Shown in pieces: positions 1 to 9,596 of a stretch of DNA of 64,000 nt; position 1 is the stretch's first letter; every line of letters begins with the position of its first letter. The notes under the pieces are model-generated. The model saw nothing but the letters and a program-made list of their open reading frames with translations. It was not told where the DNA came from and searched no databases. Position numbers and translations under genes: made by a program. The DNA is taken from NCBI GenBank assembly GCA_003249555.1, contig QKIQ01000046.1, forward strand, positions 24,259 through 88,258, in the 5' to 3' direction. The DNA is from Clostridia bacterium. Its GTDB lineage: Bacteria; Bacillota; Clostridia; Christensenellales; SZUA-584.

Positions 1-698
1 ACGCTGCCGAGCGCGTAATGCGTGTCTTCACGCATTACCGCGTCTTCCACGGCTTCGGAGATCGCGATGCCGAGGCTGCCGAGAGAATCCGGGTCTTTGG
101 CGAGTATCGCGCGTCCCGCAGTGGTCAAGCTCGACGGGCTGGCGACCACGCTGGCGCCATAGGTTTGCATCAGCGTTTTTCTGTATGGTTTTTGCTCATA
201 CGATACGCGAACCATATAAACCGCACATTCAAGGCCGAACATGGCGCATGCGATGGAAAGCGCGCTACCCCATTGGCCAGCCCCGGTTTCTGTAGACAAA
301 CGTTTGATACCTTCTATTTTGTTATAAAAAGCCTGCGGTACAGCGCTGTTTAATTTATGGCTGCCCGAGGGGTTGTTTCCTTCGTATTTGTAATAAATCT
401 TGGCGGGTGTGTCCAACGCTTTCTCCAGCCCGTATGCGCGGACGAGCGGCGACGGACGAAATTTTGCGTAAATTTCTCTGACTTCTTTTGGAATGTCAAT
501 ATAACGCTCTGTCGACATTTCCTGTTCGATCAGTGCTTTTGCAAAAAGCGGCTCCAAATCGGAAGCGGTCGCCGGATGCTGTGTCATCGGATGCAAATAA
601 GGCTGAGGCTTGTTTGGCATATCTGCCGCAATGTTGTAATACTGTTTGGGTAATTCGTCTTCGGATAAAAAGATTTTGTTAGGAATGTTTTTGCTCAT
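1..698 (-). CDS. TrpB-like (TrpB2) PLP-dependent tryptophan synthase beta-like protein, 3' end cut by window edge
   Basis: Reverse complement from ATG at 698 reads [56 protein letters not shown]...[53 protein letters not shown], typical TrpB2. Missing from the ORF track because it runs off the edge. Confidence 0.9.
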   Translation of the reverse strand, partial: MSKNIPNKIFLSEDELPKQYYNIAADMPNKPQPYLHPMTQHPATASDLEPLFAKALIEQEMSTERYIDIPKEVREIYAKFRPSPLVRAYGLEKALDTPAKIYYKYEGNNPSGSHKLNSAVPQAFYNKIEGIKRLSTETGAGQWGSALSIACAMFGLECAVYMVRVSYEQKPYRKTLMQTYGASVVASPSSLTTAGRAILAKDPDSLGSLGIAISEAVEDAVMREDTHYALGS

Positions 699-821
699 AC
701 TCGTCTCCTCTAATCATGTTATTTTTGAGTCGTCAAGAATAACACCTGTTCTCTTCTCATCTTATGGTCATGAAATGCATTCTCTCTAATCTCGTTAACT
801 AGTATAGGACAGTGATAAACT

Positions 822-1130
822 TTATGTCAATAGCAAAGCGCACAAAGACGCATTTACAATATCCCAAGTTAATTCCCAAAGCGAGCGTCTCGCAGCATAG
901 TTATAAAATTCATTTCCTTTTATAGGGCGTTTTTCATCCGTCAGTTTTAGAAGATAATCGATGCTGACATTGTGTATGCGAGCCAACTTGATAAGGATTT
1001 CGGGCGACATTGAGCGAACGCATGTTTCATAACTAGAATAGGTGCGTCTATTAATAAACAGAAGCTCAGCCATGCGCTTCTGTGTCCAAACTCTATCTTC
1101 TCTTAAGCTTCTGATTCTCTCGTATTCCAT
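822..1130 (-). CDS. XRE-family helix-turn-helix regulator
   Basis: MEYERIRSLREDRVWTQKRMAELLFINRRTYSSYETCVRSMSPEILIKLARIHNVSIDYLLKLTD, HTH_3 pattern; internal ATG chosen. Confidence 0.75.
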   Translation of the reverse strand: MEYERIRSLREDRVWTQKRMAELLFINRRTYSSYETCVRSMSPEILIKLARIHNVSIDYLLKLTDEKRPIKGNEFYNYAARRSLWELTWDIVNASLCALLLT

Positions 1131-1427
1131 AAATCTCACCTGCCTATGATAATAGTGTTGTACAAATAAAAAGTATGCAAACTGAAACAAAAGATATTTA
1201 CCGATAGAGAATAAGAAGAGGGAGTATGTCGTATTTAATATCGTTACATTTCATTTTTTTCGGCGTTTCTTTTCGCTTAGAATTGAGCCAAGAATGGTAA
1301 ACAAGACAGTTGCGCCGATAGCTGCATTCCCTGCGGTTTTCAGCCATTCGATTTTCGTCAGAAAAAACAGACCGAATACGAACAAAACAATGGCAAGCAA
1401 TAAGAAGGTGTTGCAATAAATATGTAT

Positions 1428-1574
1428 TCACGTTGACTTTTCATTTTTTGTTTTTCCGAGGGATCTGCGATGAAGTACATTGTTGATAGAAGTGGGCCTT
1501 TTTTTGGCGTATGCAAAACAAGCATATATAAAACACGCAGCAGCAATAATAACTAAAACAATTCCGGCAATCAT
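1428..1574 (-). CDS. 48-aa small single-pass membrane protein
   Basis: MIAGIVLVIIAAACFIYACFAYAKKRPTSINNVLHRRSLGKTKNEKST; AGGAGTC RBS-like sequence upstream; below the ORF-track length cutoff. Confidence 0.45.
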   Translation of the reverse strand: MIAGIVLVIIAAACFIYACFAYAKKRPTSINNVLHRRSLGKTKNEKST

Positions 1575-1680
1575 GTTTCTTGACTCCTAAAATAAAAATA
1601 TACACCTCTACAGACATATTATACATTAACGTGTTCTTATACTAGTTCGATGCAAATATTCAAAATTCTCGTTTGAATAA

Positions 1681-1710
1681 CTCAAGCCATGCCGAATGGC
1701 ATGGCTTGAG
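1681..1710. terminator. Perfect 13-bp stem hairpin, probable terminator
   Basis: CTCAAGCCATGCC-GAAT-GGCATGGCTTGAG followed by a T-rich stretch. Confidence 0.65.
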
Positions 1711-1806
1711 TGTCTTTTGCTTCTTTTCTTCAAGAAATAAAGAGGTTTTCTATGTTTTATCCCATATCATTACGAATGGGTTTTGAAACCCGTCTCTACG
1801 GTGTTA

Positions 1807-3195
1807 TTAGAATTTCACCTTGTCCGCGATGTACGCGCTGACCTTGCTGATGTCGATACGAATCTGCTGCATCGTGTCGCGGTCGCGGATGGTGACCTGA
1901 GAGTCTTCAAGCGTGTCGAAATCCACGGTGATGCAGTACGGTGTGCCGATCTCGTCCTGACGGCGGTAACGCTTGCCGATGCTGCCGGTCACGTCGAAAT
2001 CCACCATGTGGTCTTTGAGGAGCATCTCGTATACCTCGCCCGCTTTTTCCACAAGCTGCTTTTGCTGCGGCAGAATCGCCGCTTTGTACGGCGCAAGCAC
2101 GGGGGAGAGGCGCAGCACCGTGCGCGTATCATTTTCCAGCTGCTCTTCATCGTACGCGTCGCACAGGAACGCGAGCGCGACGCGGTCGGCGCCAAGAGAG
2201 GGCTCAATGCAGTACGGCAAATATTTTTCGTTGGTGACCGGGTCGATATACTCAAGGCTCACGCCCGATGTATCCATATGCTGTTTTAAGTCAAAGTTTG
2301 TTCGGTCGGCAATGCCCCAAAGCTCGCCCCAACCGAACGGGAACAAAAACTCTATATCCGTCGTCGCGTTGGAGTAGTGCGATAACTCTTCGGCGTCGTG
2401 GTCACGCAGGCGGATGCTGTCTTGCTTCATGCCGAGCGAGAGCAACCACTTGTGGCAGAAATCCTTCCAGTAGTTAAACCACTGCATTTCCTCGGCGGGC
2501 GCGCAGAAGAACTCGAGCTCCATCTGCTCAAACTCGCGTGTGCGGAACGTGAAGTTACCCGGGGTAATCTCGTTGCGGAACGATTTGCCGATTTGACCGA
2601 TGCCGAACGGCACGCGCTTGCGCGTGGAACGCTGTACGTTTTTGAAGTTCACGAATATGCCCTGTGCGGTTTCGGGACGAAGGAAAATCTCGCTTGCCGT
2701 ATCCTCGGTGACGCCCTGAAACGTTTTGAACATTAGATTAAACTTTCGTATACCTGTGAAGTTGCGTTTGCCGCACACGGGACAGTTGATTTCCTTTTGG
2801 GCGATAAACGCCTCCATGTCTTCAGGCTGCATCGCCGCTACGTTGATATCCAGCTTTTTCTTCGCGGCATAATCCTCGATAAGGTGGTCGGCGCGAAAGC
2901 GCGCTTTGCATTCCTTGCAGTCCATCAGCGGGTCGGAAAAGCCGCCCACATGGCCCGAAGCCACCCACGTTTGAGGGTTCATGAGTATGGCCGCGTCCAG
3001 CCCAACGTTGTACGGGCATTCCTTGATGAACTTTTTCCACCATGCCTGCTTCACGTTGTTTTTAAACTCGACGCCCAAGGGGCCGTAGTCCCATGTGTTG
3101 GCCAATCCGCCGTAAATATCCGATCCTGGAAACACATACCCTCTGTTTTTGCAGAGCGCGACGATGCGCTCCATCGTTTGCTTATCTTTTTTCAT
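1807..3195 (-). CDS. glyQS: Glycyl-tRNA synthetase (single-chain, class II)
   Basis: [53 protein letters not shown]...; the longer track ORF start lies inside the T-box leader. Confidence 0.95.
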   Translation of the reverse strand: MKKDKQTMERIVALCKNRGYVFPGSDIYGGLANTWDYGPLGVEFKNNVKQAWWKKFIKECPYNVGLDAAILMNPQTWVASGHVGGFSDPLMDCKECKARFRADHLIEDYAAKKKLDINVAAMQPEDMEAFIAQKEINCPVCGKRNFTGIRKFNLMFKTFQGVTEDTASEIFLRPETAQGIFVNFKNVQRSTRKRVPFGIGQIGKSFRNEITPGNFTFRTREFEQMELEFFCAPAEEMQWFNYWKDFCHKWLLSLGMKQDSIRLRDHDAEELSHYSNATTDIEFLFPFGWGELWGIADRTNFDLKQHMDTSGVSLEYIDPVTNEKYLPYCIEPSLGADRVALAFLCDAYDEEQLENDTRTVLRLSPVLAPYKAAILPQQKQLVEKAGEVYEMLLKDHMVDFDVTGSIGKRYRRQDEIGTPYCITVDFDTLEDSQVTIRDRDTMQQIRIDISKVSAYIADKVKF

Positions 3196-3204
3196 ACGGT
3201 CCTC

Positions 3205-3420
3205 CGATATAAAAAATAAAGCCATTTTGTCCACTTTACTGGGACGAAAATGACAACTTTCCGCGGTTCCACCCGTCTTGGCATATAATGCCCGCTTTTT
3301 GGCATTCGGTATTGTTGAAGCGCCCATGTGCTTTTCTGCCACCGCAGGCTTTCACCCTCCCTGCGTCGCTTGATAGGCATATTTAAGAACCCATGCTCTT
3401 CACCGAAACAGTATTTTTTT
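3205..3420 (-). promoter_or_regulatory. T-box riboswitch upstream of glyQS
   Basis: Conserved T-box GGTGGAACCGCGG (revcomp of 3261-3275), upstream GCAGGGAGGGTGAAAGCCTGC stem, then a terminator-type stem CATTTTcGTCC...GGACAAAATG with TTTATTTTTT. Confidence 0.9.
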
Positions 3421-3566
3421 ATAATATATCAAAACGCGCGCTTTTGTGCAAGTGCCATGATTGACAAGAATTATTATGCATAATCCAAATTTTAAACTTG
3501 CAAAATTTCTTGTTTTATGCATTTTCGTATTGATTTTTTTATCATACGTGTTATACTGAAGGCGAA

Positions 3567-4023
3567 ACGAGGGCGTTTTATGTATACAGTACTCGTTTCG
3601 GGGCTGTTTTTTTGTACGAAGATGTGCAAAAACAAATCTTTAGGATTTGACAGCCTGCAAATAATGTGTAAATCCTGTTTGTAACAAAGGCTCAAAGATG
3701 AACCGATCGGTTTGTTTTTGTGCCTTGTTTATATTACGGGATCCCCGCAAAAGCGGAGCTTAGCGGGATGAATGTCGGGGTTCACAAAAATGTCGGGGTT
3801 CACAAAGCGGATGCAGTTCGTATCATAAAGTGTATCAGTAACGGCAATGCGGTTATGCTGCACAGCTTATGCTAAAGGTGTAGCTTTTGCACAAGCTGAA
3901 ATAATGAAGCCAAAGAGGCTTCGTTTACTTATTGAATATTGTTTGGTGTATAAAGGCTCAAAGATGAACCGAATGTGTTTGTTTTTTGTGCCTTATTTAT
4001 TTATAAAACATTGGGAGGTTAAT
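3567..4023 (+). promoter_or_regulatory. Long structured leader of amtB with two copies of a hairpin element
   Basis: Candidate promoter TTGATT-N16-TATACT just upstream; stem CGAAACGAG...CTCGTTTCG; repeated AAAGGCTCAAAGATGAACCGA...GTTTGTTTTTTGTGCC at about 3686-3723 and 3953-3992. Confidence 0.5.
3769..3807 (+). repeat. Short tandem repeat AATGTCGGGGTTCACAAA x2
   Basis: gAATGTCGGGGTTCACAAA-AATGTCGGGGTTCACAAA read directly. Confidence 0.8.
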
Positions 4024-5358
4024 ATGGATACACAGGTTGTTCTTGATACCCTATGGGTACTTTTGGCCGGTATGCTGGTTTTCTTTATGAATCTGGGCTT
4101 TGGCATGGTGGAGAGCGGTTTTGCCCGGTCTAAAAACACAGTCAACATACTGTCAAAGAACTTTATTGTCTTTGCGGTATCGTCACTTGGATTTTTGGTT
4201 CTTGGATGGGGGCTGATGTTTGGTGACGGAAATGGCTTTATCGGATTAAAAGGGCTTTTCATGGCCGGCGGCGCGGATAATTCTCCCGCGGTGGGTGATG
4301 CCTATCAGGGCGTTTATTCGGCTATTTCATGGGCCGGCGTTCCTTTCTGGGCAAAATTCTTCTTCCAGCTGGTGTTCTGCGGGACGGCGGCGACTATCGT
4401 GTCCGGCGCTGTGGCGGAACGCATCAAGTACATTTCATTTATCGTGTTCTCACTGGTGCTGACAATGCTGATATACCCCATCGTTGGCCACTGGATTTGG
4501 GGCGGCGGCTGGCTGCAGAGCCTCGGCTTTCAGGATTTTGCGGGTTCGACCGTGGTGCATTCAGTTGGCGGCTGGGCGGCGCTTTCAGGCGTTATCATAC
4601 TGGGGCCGCGCTTTGGCAAATACGGCGCAGACGGCAAAATACACCCTATTCCGGGTCACAATATGCCCATTGCGACAATCGGTTTGTTTGTGCTCTGGAT
4701 TGGCTGGTTCGGGTTTAACCCCGGCTCCACAATGGCGGCAAATCCGGAATCCATTTCGCATATACTGGTCACGACCAATACGTCGGCTGTGGTGGCAGTG
4801 CTGACTTCCACAGCGGCGTCGTGGATACTCATGGGCAAGCCCGATCTTGGCATGACGATCAACGGCTGCCTTGCGGGTCTTGTGGCCATCACAGCGGGCT
4901 GTGCGTACGTGAGCGTGACGAGCGCCATGATTATCGGCGCGATTGCGGGTGTGATGGTTGTCATCGCGGTGCGTATGTTTGATAGGATCAAAATTGACGA
5001 CCCCGTTGGCGCAACGGCCGTTCATCTGTTTTGCGGCGTACTGGGTACGCTGATGGTGGGTCTTTTTGCCCAGAGCCAGTTTAACGGCGGCGCGGACGGC
5101 CTGTTCTTTGGCGGCGGCTGGAATCTGCTGGGCGTTCAGGCGTTGGGTGTGCTGGCAGTGGCAGGCTTCGTGTTTGTGGGGGCAACCATAACGTGGCTGC
5201 TTATCAAGGCGACAATGGGCATGCGCGTATCCTTGAAGGAAGAGATAGAGGGGCTTGATATAGGTGAGCATGGCAACCAGGCTTATCCGGAGTTTGTGAT
5301 TCGCCGTCCTTCAATGATTTCGGATATGCCTATTCATGTGGAAACAAAGAAAAAATAG
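4024..5358 (+). CDS. amtB: Ammonium transporter (Amt/Rh family)
   Basis: MDTQVVLDTLWVLLAGMLVFFMNLGFGMVESGFARSKNTVNILSKNF... with RBS GGGAGG; the track start at 3847 is in the leader. Confidence 0.95.
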   Translation: MDTQVVLDTLWVLLAGMLVFFMNLGFGMVESGFARSKNTVNILSKNFIVFAVSSLGFLVLGWGLMFGDGNGFIGLKGLFMAGGADNSPAVGDAYQGVYSAISWAGVPFWAKFFFQLVFCGTAATIVSGAVAERIKYISFIVFSLVLTMLIYPIVGHWIWGGGWLQSLGFQDFAGSTVVHSVGGWAALSGVIILGPRFGKYGADGKIHPIPGHNMPIATIGLFVLWIGWFGFNPGSTMAANPESISHILVTTNTSAVVAVLTSTAASWILMGKPDLGMTINGCLAGLVAITAGCAYVSVTSAMIIGAIAGVMVVIAVRMFDRIKIDDPVGATAVHLFCGVLGTLMVGLFAQSQFNGGADGLFFGGGWNLLGVQALGVLAVAGFVFVGATITWLLIKATMGMRVSLKEEIEGLDIGEHGNQAYPEFVIRRPSMISDMPIHVETKKK

Positions 5359-5385
5359 TATAAGTGATATAAGGAGGTGTCTGAC

Positions 5386-5727
5386 GTGAAACACATAAAA
5401 GCGGTAATAAGACCAGAGATGCTGGAAAACGTACGTGCGGCGCTTGAAAAAGAAGGCTGCTGCAATGGTGTCACCATCAGCGAAGTGATGGGGCAGGGCA
5501 AACAAAAAGGCGTTGTTCAGGTATGGCGCGGAGAAAAATTTCATCTTGATTTACTGCCAAAGGTGATGATTGACATGGTGGTCAGAGACAAAGATGTGCC
5601 CACGATAAAGAAAGTCATTATTGAGACCGCTTCAAAAGGTGAGTGCGGCGACGGTAAGATATTCATTTACGATGTAGCCGAGGTTGTGCGCATCAGAACG
5701 GGTGAAGAAGGCGAAGACGCGCTATAA
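5386..5727 (+). CDS. glnK: PII nitrogen regulatory protein, GlnK-like
   Basis: GTG start after AAGGAGG; MKHIKAVIRPEMLENVRAALEKEGCCNGVTISEVMGQGKQKG...GDGKIFIYDVAEVVRIRTGEEGEDAL. Confidence 0.93.
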   Translation: MKHIKAVIRPEMLENVRAALEKEGCCNGVTISEVMGQGKQKGVVQVWRGEKFHLDLLPKVMIDMVVRDKDVPTIKKVIIETASKGECGDGKIFIYDVAEVVRIRTGEEGEDAL

Positions 5728-5743
5728 CTTTAATAAAACTGGA

Positions 5744-5775
5744 GACGTCAGGGCGGCAGTTCTGACGTCTTTTTT
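5744..5775 (+). terminator. Rho-independent terminator after glnK
   Basis: GACGTCAG-ggcggcagtt-CTGACGTC followed by T run. Confidence 0.9.
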
Positions 5776-5918
5776 GCATATTACCGTAATATACTTTGCG
5801 AATGAGCTTTTAAGCATGAATATAGGGCGTTTTTATACTAGGGGTTACAGTATTCTTGACGAAAGCTTTGCTCTGATATAGTATGAAATCTGTTGCATTA
5901 TACTCCAAGGAGCGGTAT

Positions 5919-6851
5919 ATGGTTTCGTTGACAGTCACAAAAGAATACGAAGGCCGGGAGCTTTTTGATTTGCTGACAGAGGCATATCCTGATTTTTCTC
6001 AGAAAGCGAAGCAAACGTCTTTTAAAAAACGTTTTATTACCATTAACGGGAAGGATGCTGCCGGAAGCGAAGTTGTGAATGAAGGCGATGTCGTTGAACT
6101 CTATTTACCGGGTGATATACTCGGGCTGGATTTGATGCCGGTTATCGTGTATCAGGATGAAAACATCATCATAGTGGATAAGCCCGCGGGGTTGCTGTCC
6201 AGATCGGACACAGGCGATGTGAACGCGGTGGATATGGTGGAATACTATATGAAAAAACGCGGCGAGTTTAACCTTGACGCGCTGATGGTACCGTTTCTCT
6301 TGTATCCGTTGGATGAGTATGTGAGCGGTCTTTTGGTGATGGCCAAGCATGAAGATGCGTATCTGTTTTTGGCTGAGGCAATAAATCAGCGTCGCATCAC
6401 GCGCTATTATCACTGTGTGGTAAAGGGGCAGGCAGATGAAAGCGGAGAACTGATGGGTTATCATTTGCGGGAAAAAAACTCAAAGCGTGTGCAGATACTC
6501 AGCAAATTTAAAAAAGAATCCAAACCGATTGTGACACGTTATCAAAAACTTGCTCAAGGGGAGACAATATCTCTTATCAGCGCGCGGCCGTTGACAAATG
6601 CGCTGCATCAGGTGAGAGCACATCTTGCTTTTGGTGGTCTGCCTGTAGTGGGCGACGATGTATATGGCAACGCGCGTTTCAATAAGAAAAACGGGGCGGA
6701 GTATATTTGTATGTGGCTTAAATCGCTTGTGTTTGAGGTGGGAAAAGGCCACAGCTATGCATACTTGAACGGTCGGCGCTTTGAATCGGATAAGCACAGT
6801 TTCCCCAGGTGCGCATATGAGCAGGGGTTGATGGAGAGTGTTGAACGTTAA
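5919..6851 (+). CDS. RluA-family pseudouridine synthase
   Basis: S4-like N-terminus, VDKPAGLLSRSD, YPLDEYVSGLLVMAK, HQVRAHLAFGGLPVVGDDVYG; RBS AAGGAGCG before ATG 5919. Confidence 0.88.
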   Translation: MVSLTVTKEYEGRELFDLLTEAYPDFSQKAKQTSFKKRFITINGKDAAGSEVVNEGDVVELYLPGDILGLDLMPVIVYQDENIIIVDKPAGLLSRSDTGDVNAVDMVEYYMKKRGEFNLDALMVPFLLYPLDEYVSGLLVMAKHEDAYLFLAEAINQRRITRYYHCVVKGQADESGELMGYHLREKNSKRVQILSKFKKESKPIVTRYQKLAQGETISLISARPLTNALHQVRAHLAFGGLPVVGDDVYGNARFNKKNGAEYICMWLKSLVFEVGKGHSYAYLNGRRFESDKHSFPRCAYEQGLMESVER

Positions 6852-6862
6852 AAAATATGCAA

Positions 6863-7411
6863 TTACGGAAGTATGATGACAGGCGTGCCGGTTTCAGCGT
6901 AATTCCAGAGCAGCTTAATATCGTCGTCGCGCAGGGCGATGCAGCCCGCAGTGTTATCCGAAAGAACGCCATCCTCTTCCACACCTCCGCCGTGTATGCC
7001 GATTTGTCCGCCGAGGGGTGTGTCCCATGGTGGGCGCAGGCCGTTAACATGTGCATGGCAAATTGCTTTAAGCTGTTCTTGTGTGATGATGCTCTGCCTG
7101 AAGGCTTGCTGCGCGTCTAAAACAGAAGGGTAGTTAAGTCCGAGGAAGAGCGTATACTTAGACCTCTCGTTGCGTGTGCACACAGTATAACGGCCTTCAG
7201 GAGTTTTCCCATCGCCTTCGCGTGTTTTTGGTTTTTCAGGAACGGGGCCAAGACCGATGCCGCAGGAGAGTACGATTTGATTACCGTATATTAACTGCAA
7301 ACATCGTTGTTTTTTTAATATATTGATTATATACACAAGCAATACCATCCATAAAATAATAATTATAATAAAATATAGAAAATAATACAAATAACTATAA
7401 ATAAAATTCAC
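6863..7411 (-). CDS. L,D-transpeptidase (YkuD/YafK-like), membrane anchored
   Basis: N-terminal TM segment; KTPEGRYTVCTRN, IGIHGGG, AGCIALRDDD. Confidence 0.85.
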   Translation of the reverse strand: MNFIYSYLYYFLYFIIIIILWMVLLVYIINILKKQRCLQLIYGNQIVLSCGIGLGPVPEKPKTREGDGKTPEGRYTVCTRNERSKYTLFLGLNYPSVLDAQQAFRQSIITQEQLKAICHAHVNGLRPPWDTPLGGQIGIHGGGVEEDGVLSDNTAGCIALRDDDIKLLWNYAETGTPVIILP

Positions 7412-7770
7412 TGCTCACCTCAAAATTTAACACTTTTTTTGTCGAAAAACTATACATTTTTGATAATATGTGTGATATTATAACATAAGACTATATGGAG
7501 GTATGGTAAAAAACTCTTTGTTCTGTTTTTCATAATTTGAGAACCCGTAAAAAAATAGATAAGGGTTATACCTAAATAACGAAGAGAAAACACTTTTTTC
7601 AGGCATCAGGGTAAAAGAATGGTTGCGAATTGCAGGCTTAGTACGGTAATACGGTTTCAAGCTGCGGCAATCGGTACGGCAAAGGTTGCTCATTTTGTGA
7701 GGAAGAGAAACCATTGCTGAAGGAAGCGCCAGTCATTTAACGACATGTGAGTTTGTTGGGGGGTATCATT

Positions 7771-8037
7771 ATGGATCATCTCACGAAACAGAAAACCGTG
7801 GGAGCGAATAGCTGTACGGTTTTGGATCTGGAAAGAGTCAGAGTTCGTCACAAATTTAGAGAAGAACAAAAGAAGCTTGAAGATATGGTGACAGCGCGGT
7901 TTAAGAGCGGCTATATCAATTTAGGTGCTGATTTGTGTATCCTAAAACAAAGCGTCTTACTGGATCAACTCGTTGTGACTGAAATGGAGCTCGACGAGGT
8001 ATATACAAGATATCATAAAGATCAGCTTTTAGACTGA
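7771..8037 (+). CDS. Small Spo0E-like protein (putative)
   Basis: KFREEQKKLEDMVTARFKSGYINLGADLCILKQSVLLDQLVVTEMELD resembles the Spo0E pattern (S-x-x-LDxL); GGGGGG RBS-like. Confidence 0.45.
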   Translation: MDHLTKQKTVGANSCTVLDLERVRVRHKFREEQKKLEDMVTARFKSGYINLGADLCILKQSVLLDQLVVTEMELDEVYTRYHKDQLLD

Positions 8038-8102
8038 TCTTATTATTATTGGTCGCCATAGTGCGAACTTTTTATTAATATTGTTTTTAGGGGTATTGTG
8101 AA

Positions 8103-9191
8103 ATGCAGGATGTTGGGGTATTTTGTTCAAACACATTTTCCGTTGCCGTGCTCGAAGAAATACCGGATATGGTACGCGTTATCGATGATGAAGGGTGTGT
8201 GCTTTTTGCAAACAGTGCGCTAAGGGAAAGGTTCGGTGATGATGTCGGAAACCGGTGCCTGAAAATGCCGGGCGCAACCAGCTGCTGCACCGATTGTGTG
8301 GCGCTTCGATGCATACGCGACAGACGTCGGTACAACGTCATTACGCAGGTACAAGGGCGTATATATTCCGTAAGCGCAGGCCCCGTGGATTATGACGGCG
8401 GCATTTATGCGCTGGAAATCTATTCGGATATTACCAAGGAGCAAAACTTAAAAGAGAAGCTGATGGCGAACAATTCTCGTATGATGAAGGATTTAGAGAT
8501 TGCGCGCAGCCTTCAGTTATCCATCTTGCGCCATAATTTGCCCAGAATTAAGGGGTATCATTTCGGTGCGGAGTTTTTGCCGTGCGAAGCGCTTGGCGGA
8601 GACATGTATGATTGTTTCCTCGCGCGTGACGGACGCGTCATTATGTATATTGCGGATGTGTCGGGGCACGGCGTGATGCCCGCGATGCTCACTGTTTATC
8701 TGCGTCAGGAGATGTTTGCGCAATGCAAAGTGCCTGGCGTATCGCCCGCGGAAGTGCTTCGTAACATTCAGGATTCGTTTGAAGAGCTTAATACCGAGGA
8801 GAGCATATATATCACGGTGTTTGTCGTGGCGATGGATCCCCAAACCGGTGCGTTTGTATGTGCCAACGCGGGTCACAGTGTACCGCCGCTGATTGCCGGA
8901 AACGGACAGCTTAAGGAAATACTGCTTCCGGGAACGCCCATTTGCCGCTGGATGGATAATGCCCGGCGCGATGAGTTTGAAGGGGTGCTCCAAAAGGGAG
9001 AGCGGCTGTTCCTCTACACTGACGGATTGGACGGCATTCAAATTGAGCAGGCTTCAAGGCAAGATTTGAGCGACATTCTGCAAAGCGAGCGGCTTCACGG
9101 CAAGCAGCTTTTGTACGAGATTAAAAAGAAATTCACACAGACGCGCGCGGACGACGTGACGATGCTGCTTTGTGAGAGGGACAAGCTCTAA
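8103..9191 (+). CDS. PAS + PP2C/SpoIIE-type serine phosphatase (RsbU-like)
   Basis: ALGGDMYDCFLARDGRVIMYIADVSGHGVMPAMLTVYLR...FLYTDGLD...ADDVTMLLCERDKL. Confidence 0.88.
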   Translation: MQDVGVFCSNTFSVAVLEEIPDMVRVIDDEGCVLFANSALRERFGDDVGNRCLKMPGATSCCTDCVALRCIRDRRRYNVITQVQGRIYSVSAGPVDYDGGIYALEIYSDITKEQNLKEKLMANNSRMMKDLEIARSLQLSILRHNLPRIKGYHFGAEFLPCEALGGDMYDCFLARDGRVIMYIADVSGHGVMPAMLTVYLRQEMFAQCKVPGVSPAEVLRNIQDSFEELNTEESIYITVFVVAMDPQTGAFVCANAGHSVPPLIAGNGQLKEILLPGTPICRWMDNARRDEFEGVLQKGERLFLYTDGLDGIQIEQASRQDLSDILQSERLHGKQLLYEIKKKFTQTRADDVTMLLCERDKL

Positions 9192-9260
9192 GAGTGAAGC
9201 CAGCCGGTAAGATAAAGTTTTTAGACTGCAATAATTTGAGACGCTTATTTTGTTGCAGCT

Positions 9261-9596
9261 TTAAACAAATATCGTCTGCACCAAAAACATATAAACTACT
9301 GTTCCGCCGATGATGCTTATTAGCACGTTGTTTTTCCATTTGTGCAAAATCACAATAACTGCAATCGAAATGATTTCGGGCAAACCATAAGGTATGGCCG
9401 TAAATGTCACGTTTTTTAGGCAGTATACCACAAGAAGCCCCATCATGGCCGGCGGAAGCACCTTGCTTAATAAGGTGACGATTTTTGGCGCCTGCTTTTT
9501 CTCCGGAAACAGAAAAAAAGGGAGAAACCGCGTCAGTACTGTGCCGAGCGCCACGGCCAATATGGTGATAAGCGTTTGGATACCGGTCAGTTGCAT
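9261..9596 (-). CDS. azlD: AzlD-family branched-chain amino acid transport protein
   Basis: MQLTGIQTLITILAVALGTVLTRFLPFFLFPEKKQAPKIVTLLSKVLPPAMMGLLVVYCLKN; downstream of azlC. Confidence 0.88.
   Translation of the reverse strand: MQLTGIQTLITILAVALGTVLTRFLPFFLFPEKKQAPKIVTLLSKVLPPAMMGLLVVYCLKNVTFTAIPYGLPEIISIAVIVILHKWKNNVLISIIGGTVVYMFLVQTIFV

Noticed and set aside
3847-4023. N-terminal extension of AmtB in the ORF track
   Set aside because: Lies in the structured leader; a good RBS (GGGAGG) precedes ATG 4024, where homology begins
4585-5271. 228-aa minus-strand ORF
   Set aside because: Antisense shadow of amtB; low-quality composition (His/Arg/Cys-rich)
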